DNA from: RHLJ01 sp965601955
GTDB lineage: Bacteria > Bacteroidota > Rhodothermia > Balneolales > Balneolaceae
Reading direction: 5' to 3'
DNA: 64,000 bases
Assembly (NCBI GenBank): GCA_965601955.1
Contig: OZ271855.1
Span: 2,232,001-2,296,000 of the forward strand
Shown here piece after piece: positions 1 to 8,700 of the stretch; within the stretch, counting starts at the first letter, position 1; each line of letters opens with the position of its first letter. The notes under the pieces are model-generated. The model saw nothing but the letters and a program-made list of their open reading frames with translations, did no database searches and had not been told where the DNA came from. A program made the position numbers and the translations under genes.

Positions 1-1
1 T

Positions 2-1636
2 CAATGGCTGGATATCAACCAACAGATGGATACAACCAGGGCATTGAACCTGGCACAAATCAGTTGGGCTTTGTACAGGGGCTACCCAGACTCTTCCATG
101 ATTTATTCGAGGGAATCATTGAGGCTTTCCAAAGAACTATCATTCCCACGGGGAGAGGCTTTAGCGAACCGATACCTGGGTAATGCTCATTTTGTAATGC
201 GGAATACAGACAGTGCCTTAGTCTATTTTGAACGCACCCTGGAATTATTTGAAGAACTGGAGGACGAGCAGGGGATTTCACAAATGAGGGCTTCGATGGG
301 TTCCATTTATGCGGTCAACGATCAGTATGATCTGGCTATACAAAGTTTCCTGGAAGCCATACCTGCTTTTGAAGCACAGGAAAATCCTCCTGCAATAGCG
401 GTGATGTACAATAACATCGGGAATTTATATCTCGAACAAGACTTATATGAAGAGGCACTCTCCAATTATGAAAAGGCGCTGAGCTACCTGGATGATCCCC
501 GTAATCCTACCCACACTTTAGTATATACCAATTTGACAAATGCTCATTATGAGTTAAACCAGTTTGACGAAGCCCTGGAATATGGCTTAAAGGCGGTTGA
601 ACTGATTAATGAGTATGAGCGGTTTGTCCGTGCCCCGGCCGTATATATAATACTTGGCGAAATTTATTTGGCATTAGAAGAATATGATGAAAGTCTTACT
701 TATTACGAGGAAGCATTGAAATACAGCATCATGTTTAGAATCAGGGACAGAGTGGTAGAGAGCAGAATTTATATCGCAAGATTGAAGGAAAGAAAGGGTG
801 AGCACTCAGAAGCTCGTGTTATGTTAGAAGAAGCATTGAATGACCCTGTTTTATCGAGCACGGGTAATGCCAGACTCCATAAAGATGCACTGCTTCTTAT
901 GGCCAGGGTTGAGCGAGAACTGGGTAATTTTGAAAATTCTTCCGGCTATGCGCTTCAAGCTAATGTAATGGCGGATAGTATTTACAGGGAGGAAATGGCG
1001 CTGCGAATCTCAGAACTGGAAACCATTTATGAGACGGAGAAGAGGGTAGCGCAAATCCAGTTGCTGGAAATTGAAAACGAGGTGGCGAATCTCCGCTCTT
1101 TGATTATTGGGATTATGGCTTTGGTGGTTATTATTTTCATCGTTCTTGGTTTTTGGTGGTATTACAGGAGGAAATCGGAGCAGAAACGGATTAGGATGGA
1201 ATCAATGAAAAGCGAGCTTCAAAAATACGGGCTTGTTATTTCTGAGAAGAATCATTTCATCTCCCGGTTCAAAGATGAGCTGGATGATGTGCGAAGGCAT
1301 GTGAAAACCCTGGAAGGACGAAAGGAGCTAATGCAGCTGGTGGATTCTATTCATCAAAATATGAACCTCACAGCGGATGAAGATGAGCTCTTCAACAAAA
1401 TTAACCAGGTGAATGCAGGCTTTTATTTAGAATTAAGACAACGAAGTGATTCACTTACAGAAAAGGATGAGCGCCTGGCTACGCTTATTCAAATGGATTT
1501 AAACAACAAGGATATTGCTAATATCCTGCATATTGAGCCCGGCAGTGTAAAGCGCGCCAAAACCCGGCTGAAGAAGAAGCTGAACCTGGATACCGAGACA
1601 GATTTGAATATCTATTTGAAATCGCTGGCCGCGTAG
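2..1636 (+). CDS. TPR-repeat membrane regulator with C-terminal HTH (5' end off window)
   Basis: The reading frame is open from base 2, so the start lies upstream of the window. Comparison with the paralogue at 10103 suggests that about 30 residues, including a signal peptide, are missing. The visible protein has about seven TPR-like helical repeats in the first ~320 residues. One membrane segment (about residues 355-378 counted from the first ATG at 26) follows, then a coiled coil and a C-terminal helix-turn-helix of LuxR/GerE type that contains NNKDIANIL and ends in RLKKKLNLD. Such proteins are common in Bacteroidota as periplasmic-TPR, inner-membrane, cytoplasmic-HTH regulators; the target is unknown. 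It shares nearly all of its architecture with the gene at 10103, and both face the giant surface-protein gene between them. Family call is solid; function is inferred. Confidence 0.85.
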   Translation, partial: QWLDINQQMDTTRALNLAQISWALYRGYPDSSMIYSRESLRLSKELSFPRGEALANRYLGNAHFVMRNTDSALVYFERTLELFEELEDEQGISQMRASMGSIYAVNDQYDLAIQSFLEAIPAFEAQENPPAIAVMYNNIGNLYLEQDLYEEALSNYEKALSYLDDPRNPTHTLVYTNLTNAHYELNQFDEALEYGLKAVELINEYERFVRAPAVYIILGEIYLALEEYDESLTYYEEALKYSIMFRIRDRVVESRIYIARLKERKGEHSEARVMLEEALNDPVLSSTGNARLHKDALLLMARVERELGNFENSSGYALQANVMADSIYREEMALRISELETIYETEKRVAQIQLLEIENEVANLRSLIIGIMALVVIIFIVLGFWWYYRRKSEQKRIRMESMKSELQKYGLVISEKNHFISRFKDELDDVRRHVKTLEGRKELMQLVDSIHQNMNLTADEDELFNKINQVNAGFYLELRQRSDSLTEKDERLATLIQMDLNNKDIANILHIEPGSVKRAKTRLKKKLNLDTETDLNIYLKSLAA

Positions 1637-1670
1637 GAATTAGAAATTGAAAATTTCTAATTCCTAATTC

Positions 1671-1839
1671 AAAATGAAAGATTTAAAATGAAAAATGCTT
1701 CGTCATTGCGAGGGAGTCATCCCGACAACTGTCGGGGACGACCGCGGCAATCTCAGAATATTTGCTTCTATACTGAGATTGCTTCGTCGTATCCACTCCT
1801 CGCAATGACGATTTATTTTTCATCTTTCATTTTAGATTT
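1671..1839. repeat. MITE-like palindromic repeat, family A, copy 1
   Basis: AT-rich outer arms (AAAATGAAAGATTTAAAATG at 1671 and an imperfect complement, ATTTTTCATCTTTCATTTTA, near 1814) enclose a palindromic core. The core holds TCATTGCGAGG/CTCGCAATGA arms and an internal hairpin GCAATCTCAG...CTGAGATTGC (1747-1780). The 42 bases at 1747-1788 are identical to 11935-11976. There is no coding potential. Confidence 0.8.
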
Positions 1840-1877
1840 CGAACGCTATACTTTTTGATTCTTGCTCCTAATCCTGT

Positions 1878-1965
1878 TGTCATTTCGAAGGAGTAAGCGA
1901 CTGAGAAATCTAAAGAGTTGTCTTTGTTTACGATTTTTAGATTTCTCTCTTCGTTCGAAATGACA
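1878..1965. repeat. Palindromic repeat, family B, copy 1
   Basis: Perfect 12-base outer arms, TGTCATTTCGAA (1878-1889) and TTCGAAATGACA (1954-1965), and inner 12-base arms GAGAAATCTAAA (1903-1914) and TTTAGATTTCTC (1936-1947). The left arm through position 1911 is almost identical to the reverse complement of the right arm of the copy at 56519-56656. It would form a long hairpin in RNA. Confidence 0.8.
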
Positions 1966-2027
1966 AAGAAAAGGATACCATACCATTCACGGCCGGTTTT
2001 TAAGGGAAATTTTGAATTAAAAATTGT

Positions 2028-2064
2028 GGATTATGAATTGAGGGCAAGGCCTAATTCATAATCC
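2028..2064. repeat. AT-rich inverted repeat
   Basis: Perfect 12-base arms GGATTATGAATT (2028-2039) and AATTCATAATCC (2053-2064) with a 13-base loop. It lies in the 500-base non-coding stretch 1637-2137, which is filled by repeats and holds no gene I can support. Confidence 0.7.
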
Positions 2065-2071
2065 TTAATTC

Positions 2072-2153
2072 AAAATGAAAGATTTAAAATTAAAAATTTG
2101 GAATGGTGGCTGGTACACATTCTAAATTTTTCATTTTTCATTTTAAATTTTCT
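2072..2153. repeat. Core-less copy of family A outer arms
   Basis: A left arm like AAAATGAAAGATTTAAAAT and a right arm like TTTTTCATTTTTCATTTTAA flank only a short spacer, with no family A core. The right arm runs into the 3' end of the PID-CTERM gene and supplies its TGA stop (2138-2140). It could be a deletion derivative or the ancestral form of the element. Confidence 0.55.
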
Positions 2154-2332
2154 GTTTTCGATTTATCTCTCAGCTTTTTCAAGGCGTAAGCACCGCCCGC
2201 TGCGGCAAGGAGTCCAAGTCCGCCGTCAATAGGGGTCTGGTCAGGATCGCCGGGGAGGCCGGGTTGGGCAATGGCTAGTTCGTTGATAAATAACAGGATC
2301 GTAAAAAGAATGAATACTGCTCGTTTTTTCAT
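2138..2332 (-). CDS. PID-CTERM sorting-domain micro-protein
   Basis: 64 residues: a signal peptide (MKKRAVFILFTILLFINELA, cleavage near AIA/Q), a short Pro/Gly/Asp linker, then PIDGGLGLLAAAGGAYALKK and a basic tail. The PIDGG-L-LLAAGxxYxxKK pattern matches the PID-CTERM protein-sorting domain known from Bacteroidota, usually the last part of a larger secreted protein. Here almost nothing but signal peptide and sorting domain remains, so it may be a minimal sorting substrate or a relic. The last codons and stop overlap a family A repeat arm. Its role is unknown. Confidence 0.7.
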   Translation of the reverse strand: MKKRAVFILFTILLFINELAIAQPGLPGDPDQTPIDGGLGLLAAAGGAYALKKLRDKSKTENLK

Positions 2333-2347
2333 AATAGTCGAATTAGG

Positions 2348-2395
2348 AATAAAGAATTACGAATAGGGGGTATTCCTAATTCGTAATTCTTTATT
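2348..2395. repeat. Perfect 17-base inverted repeat
   Basis: Arms AATAAAGAATTACGAAT (2348-2364) and ATTCGTAATTCTTTATT (2379-2395), with a loop that itself pairs partly with flanking bases. It sits between two small minus-strand genes and could act as a transcription attenuator or be another mobile palindrome. Confidence 0.7.
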
Positions 2396-2398
2396 CAA

Positions 2399-2566
2399 TT
2401 ATTTGATGACAGATCGTTTGATGATGGAACAGGCTTTACAGACCTGCACCTCTTTTCCTGTTACTTTTCTCTGCACCAGGACTACATATCCACGGCCGCC
2501 CGGCTGAAGTCCTTTGCGCCTTTTGCAGAGGTAACATTCCTGGCTATATGCTGAGTTAAAGTGCAT
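2399..2566 (-). CDS. Small double-CxxC (zinc-ribbon-like) protein
   Basis: A 55-codon frame starting at ATG 2566. It contains CYLC near residue 11 and CKAC near residue 43, separated by about 30 mostly basic residues. Two CxxC knuckles at this spacing suggest a zinc ribbon or rubredoxin-like fold. Net charge is strongly positive, which would fit nucleic-acid or ribosome binding, but I do not recognise the family. It lies just upstream of, and on the same strand as, the PID-CTERM gene. The start is uncertain because there is no clear Shine-Dalgarno site. Confidence 0.5.
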   Translation of the reverse strand: MHFNSAYSQECYLCKRRKGLQPGGRGYVVLVQRKVTGKEVQVCKACSIIKRSVIK

Positions 2567-2652
2567 CGCTTGTTGCTTTGGGTAAGGTTTCGTTTAAGTA
2601 ATGAGATCGATTTCTTTTCATGGCTTTTGTTTTGAGCTATCAGTAGGCAGCT

Positions 2653-2701
2653 GTCAGCCATCAGCCATCAGCCGTCAGCTGTCAGCTGTCAGCTGTCCGC
2701 T
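2653..2701. repeat. Tandem heptamer array (RTCAGCY)n
   Basis: Seven consecutive 7-base units fitting RTCAGCY, the last one degenerate (GTCCGCT), directly downstream of the stop codon of the giant surface-protein gene (stop at 2711-2713). It is probably a slippage-prone simple repeat. No gene overlaps it. Confidence 0.8.
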
Positions 2702-2710
2702 GAGCGCTTT

Positions 2711-5700
2711 TTACTTAATCAACGTTAACTTTTTCGTTAGTACCGTACTCCCGGCCCGGAGCTGGTACAAATACACTCCTGAAGCGAGTGCACTTGCATC
2801 AAACCGGATTTGGTGGGAGCCCGCTTCCATTCGGTCATCCACCAGGGTAGCTACCTGCCGGCCCAGCACATCGAAGACCAGTAATTCCACATTCCCGCTT
2901 TCCGGAAGCTCAAACTGGATGCTCGTACTTGGGTTGAATGGGTTTGGGTAGTTTTGAGCCAGGGCATAGGTGGCAGGCAGGTCCTGTTCCAGTTCGTCCG
3001 AAACCAGGGTTCCTGCTGCCACCCGGAGATCAAAGCGTGTGGATATCGACTCCACTTTACCAGCTTTGGCTGACACACCCCTAAATCCCCTCTCAAGAGG
3101 GGACTTCATTTCCTCGTTCCGTAGCTCCGTTACGGAATGCTTAGCGGAAGCCTGTCCGTCCGGAAGGCGGGCTCCTGCTTCCAGTTCAAAGAAATATGTG
3201 TTTCCTTCGGAAAGACTGATACTCTCCCCCGTAAGATGGTCTCTTAACTCGAAGTTGTAGCTACCGAAGGTGTCCAATCCATTCCATGTAAAGGTGAATG
3301 TTCCTGTTTCGGTGGTGGAGAGGTGGATGGGGAAATGCAACTGCTCTCCGTTTTCAAGGCTGTCAAGGGAAAGAGAAGTAGCTGCCCATAACTGTTCTTC
3401 ATCTTCGATGGAAATTTCGGTGTATCGGCCAGCAATTGATTTTAGCTTTGGCGCTTTGTAGTCATCCGAAGCAAATAGAACGACCTGATCGGAGAAGTCT
3501 CCGGAACTAATACTCAGACTTATCCAGGGCACCGCAGGCTGTTTTTGGTTGCGGTCGGATAGTTGTTTGTAAAGTACCTGGCTGGCACCCTGGTAGTCTG
3601 GTTTAATGGATAAAGAAGCTCCTGTAGAAGTCGCCTTTACCCAAAAGGCCTGCATGGCTGGAATCGCGCCATCAAAAATCAAATCCTGGGGAAGGCCGGG
3701 AGGCAGGGGATAGCCGTAGTTGATGCGGTATGCACCAGAACCTGCATTCAGGGAATCATCCCAGATATAAGCTACCGGGAAGGTATTCGTGATATCTCCA
3801 TTAGTTACTACTTCTGTCCAGTCGAGGGAAACGGGATAGGGATTGGAAACCAGGTTCCAACCTGCTGAATCGGCTGAGACATTATCTGTATAGCTTAAAG
3901 ATACATCCAGCGTGTCATTCACCGTGGTATTTTCAGAGATGATGTATTTAGGCCAGCTGTCCTGGTTTCCGTCATTATCATCATCGCCATATACATAAAG
4001 CAGAATGCCGTTCAGTGCAGTATTCACGGAGTCGCTGTCTGCCTTTCCGAAGTAATCACTGGCTTTGGACGGGGCTGTCCAGGTTTGCGTGGCTTCTTCA
4101 TAGAAATACACATTGGTGCTCCCACTTTCAGTATCTGCTCCGGTGAAGCCCTGTGTCCAGAGTGGATCGAGCAGGTCGGAGTAAGTGACATCTCCCCGAT
4201 TACCCACCATTCTCCAGCCTTCGCCGGAGTCGATGGTGGCTACGACCATACGCAAGTCGCTCACGGTGGGCAGATAAGGGAAGGTGAAACCATCATCGAT
4301 CGCCCACACGGTATCGGAAGCAAAATCGAAACCCGAGAAGTTGGTGGAATCAATCATCTGGGCAGTAGTAAGGCCCGTTACAATTTGAGAATTTACATCG
4401 AAACCTATACCTGTGCTCAATCCACTTGTTTGGGTATTCCAATAACTGTCAGAGACAGTGGATACAGAATTTACTCCAATAAGCCCACCGATATTAATTC
4501 CAGTCACTTTCCCGGTTGAAAAACTGCCTGCCACAGAAGAAGAGTTGGAGAGCGCGCCAAGCAAACCGCCTGCCACATTTCCGCTCACCGAACCTGTAGC
4601 ATAGCTATTAGTAATGGTGCTTTCAACATTAACCGCACCAACTAAGCCGCCGACAAAATCTCCGGGTGTTGAAACATCACCTAATGAATAACTATTTGAG
4701 ATATGAACTTCATTCAAAATAAGACCTACAAGGCCACCAACATTATCGGCTGTGGAAGTCACATTTCCCAGCGAATACACCTTGCGAATGTTGGAAGCAA
4801 ATTCTACAGCTCCTGCTATACCACCGGCATAATCACCGCTGGCCGAAATAGTACCCGTGGTATTGCTGCTACCTATGTTGGCGAGAGACATGTTTCCTAC
4901 CAGGCCACCAACACCTGTACTACCTGAAATATCACCGGAAGTGGTACAATTTGATAGTGTTGAAAGAATGCCGGGACTCCCGGTAAAAAATCCAGCTACT
5001 CCCCCCGTTGCGGCATCTCCGGTTACTGTTGCGGAAACGGAGCAATCGGTAATGGAAGCATTCGTTGCAAAGCCAATTAATCCGCCACTATACGAGCTGT
5101 CTGCGGAGACCATAACCGCTGAATGGATGTTGGTAGCAGTATTACTATTCATCCTGCCAATCAACCCGCCTACATTGGCATTTGCTGTTACCGAACCGGA
5201 TACGCTAATATCATTTACTATGGTTGAATCAACAACACCTGCTAATGCACCCACTGCATCGTTCCCTGTAATGTCCACATCAAGAAGCTGAATATTTTGC
5301 AAGGCAGCGCTGTCTGCTCTTCCGAATAATCCCAGGGTGTCTTCGTCAGCGCGGTTGATAAACAAACCGGTAATGGAAAAATCCTGTCCGTCAAAAGACC
5401 CGGTAAAAGGACTGGAAGTTGAACCTATGGATTCGAAGCCGGCACCGCTGTTCCAACCGGAAGTTGGCGTAGCATCTATGTTTGTGGTTTGAATGAAATC
5501 CGAATCCCAGATACTTTCTGCCTGGCTTAAAATAAGGAGATTATCCAATGTGGTGATCTGGTACGGGTCGCCACCGGTTCCGCTTCCTGTTGGGTAAAAA
5601 GCTAAGGGATAGCCACCTATCGAATCCGGGGAAAAGGCCTGCAGATAAGGCTCCAAAAAGCCATTTACAATTCCCCATGTATTGGCAAAGTCGAAACCTG

Positions 5701-8700
5701 AAAAGCTGGCTTCTTGCTGCATTTGAGCAGAGGTTAAGCCCGTAACTGTCTGGGAATTATTATCCGAACCAATGCCATCGCTTTGCCCGGAAGTTTCGGT
5801 ATTCCAGTAGCTGTCCGATACTTCTCCGTTGAAATTTTGACCGATCAGTCCGCCTGACGTCGATCCTGAAACGGAGCCCGTGGAATACGAAGAGTTAATA
5901 ATTCTAAGTTCCAATAAGCCAATTAACCCACCAGCCTCACTACTTGTAGCATGTACAGTACCTGTGGCATAACAATTCTCAACAACATTAGTAACACCCC
6001 CGACATCAAATGCATTACCTACCAACCCGCCAATTTCAGAAGATCCGGTTACATTCCCGGTTGTATAGCAGGAACTTATTGCATTACTTCCTCCATATTG
6101 TCCTACTAAGCCTCCAATTCTATCGTCACCAGTAACCGTGGTTTCGGAAAATACTTGTTCATAGGCCCCCGAACCTGAAGGTACGTGCCCGATTAGGCCG
6201 CCAATATTATCGTTTCCTGAAACTGAGCCGGTGGAATAGCTATTGATCACAGAAGTACTACCAGAAGCCAGGCCCGCTAATGCACCGGTATTCGAAGCTC
6301 CTTCCATGTCCACATTTAGTAAGCCAATATTGGAAATGGATGCTCCGTTGATATATCCAAATAAACCTATATATCCTGTTGAAGACCGGTCAATAAAAAG
6401 GCCGGAGATCGTATAATTGTTTCCCTCATAATCCCCGTTGAAATTGGTTGTTGTATTTCCAATGGGTGAGAACCCTGCTCCCGAATCCCAGGTGGAAGTT
6501 GCCGAAGCATCAATGTCTGCGGTTTGTTGGAAATAGGCATCATCATCCCAGACAAAAGGAGCGGCGCTGAGCCATTGTATGTTTTCCAGGTTCGAAATCA
6601 GGTAAGGATCGCCTTCGCTTCCTGAACCGTTAGGAACATAACTTGAGTAGGGAAGCCCGTTTACGGAATCGATAGGGAAGCTTGCTAAAAATGGATCGGT
6701 AAAGCCGCTAAACTGAATCCATGCATCCCCAAAATTGAAGTTGGAGCGGCTTAGAAATTCGGAAGAAGTTAAGCCCGTAACCGTTTGGGAATTATTATCC
6801 GAGCCGATACCATCGCTTTGCCCGGAGGTTTCGGTATTCCAGTAGCTGTCCGATACTTCTCCGTTGAAATTTTGACCGATCAGCCCGCCTGATGTCGATC
6901 CTGAAACAAACCCTGTGGAATAGGATGAACTAACTATTCTTAATTCCAATAAGCCAACTAATCCTCCAACCGGAGAACCTGTTGCATGCGTATTGCCTGT
7001 GGCATAACAATTCTCAACAACATTAGTAACATCCCCCGCATCATATGCAGTGCCTATCAATCCCCCAATATTATTGCTTCCGGTGACATTCCCGGTTGCA
7101 TAGCAGGTGCTTACTGAGTTGTTTCCTCTATATTGTCCTATTAAGCCTCCAACACTACTACTGCTACCAGTAACCGTGGCTTCGGAAAATAGTTGTTCAT
7201 AGGTCCCCGAATCTGAACCCACCTGCCCAATTAAGCCGCCAACATTGTACTCCCCAAAAACTGAGCCGGTGGAATAGGCATTGGTAACAGAATTATTATT
7301 TTGACCCAGGCCTACTAATGCCCCGGTATTCGAAAATCCTTCAATGTCCACATTTAATAGCCCAAGATTGGAAATGGAAGCCCCGTTGATGTATCCAAAT
7401 AAACCTATAAGTGGTGTTGAAGACCGGTTAATAAAAAGGCCGGAGATCGTATAATTATTTCCCTCATATTCTCCTTCGAAAGGGGTTGTTGTATTTCCAA
7501 TGGGTGAGAACCCTGCTCCCGCATCCCAGGTGGAAGTTGTCGAAGCATCAATGTCTGCGGTTTGTTGGAAATAGATATCGTCATCCCAGGCAAAAGGAGC
7601 GGCGCTGAGCCATTGTATGTTTTCCAGGTTCGAGATCAGGTAAGGATCGCCTTCGCTTCCTGAACCGTTAGGAACATAACTTGAGTAGGGAAGTCCGTTT
7701 ACGGAATCGATAGGAAAGCTTGCTAAAAATGGATCGGTAAACCCGCTAAATTGAATCCATGCATCCCCCAAATTGAAGTTGGAGCGGCTTAGAAATTCGG
7801 AAGTAGTTAAGCCCGTTACCGTTTGGGAATTATTGTCCGAGCCAATCCCATCGCTTTGCCCGGAAGTTTCGGTATTCCAGTAACTATCCGATACTTCTCC
7901 GTCGAAATTCTCACCGATCAGTCCGCCTGGTGTCGATCCTGAAACCAACCCTGTGGAATAGGAAGAGCTAACTATAGTACCATCCAATGTGCCTATTAAC
8001 CCTCCAACCTTACTACCTGTAGCATGCGCATTGCCTGTGGCATAACAATTCTCAACAACAATAATTAAATTCCCGCCTGCATATGCATAACCTACCAATC
8101 CGCCAACGTCAACAGATCCGGTCACATTCCCGGTTGCATAGCAATTACTCATTTTACCACTACTACTTAGTGAAAGATCTCCTATTAAGCCTCCAACTCC
8201 GCTACCGCTACCAGTAACTGTGGCTTCGGAAAATACTTGTTCATAGGTCCCCGAGCCCGAAGTTACGAACCCAATTAGACCGCCTACATTAGCATCTCCG
8301 GAAACTGAGCCGGTGGAATAGGAATTGGTAACAGAAGTACTACCTGTAGCCAGACCTACTAATGCGCCTGTACTTGAGGCTCCTTCAATGTCCACATTTA
8401 GTAAGCCAAGATTAGAAATGGAAGCTCCGTTGATTAATCCAAATAAACCTTTATATGGTGTTGAAGACCGGTCAATAAAAAGGCCGGAGATCGTATAATT
8501 ATTTCCCTCATACTCCCCGCTAAAATTGGTGGTTGAATTTCCAATGGGTGAGAAGCCCGCTCCGGAATTCCAGGTTGAGGTGATGGAGGCATCGATATCC
8601 GCGGTTTGTTCAATATAGGTAGTAGAAGTCCACGCAGAACTGTTTTCCGACAGCCAGCGAAGGTTGAAGATATCCGCAATGAGGTAGGGGTCTAGCTCGG

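Noticed and set aside
1637..2137. tRNA or small-RNA gene in the repeat-filled gap
   Set aside because: The hairpins are explained by repeat families A and B; no cloverleaf or conserved tRNA bases seen.
2601..2951. Plus-strand open frame opposite the giant gene's 3' end
   Set aside because: It is antisense to the T9SS domain and its first part is translated heptamer repeat; no independent signals.
4085..5291. Several plus-strand frames of 70-144 codons
   Set aside because: They lie antisense to the GLUG region and mirror its low-complexity codons.
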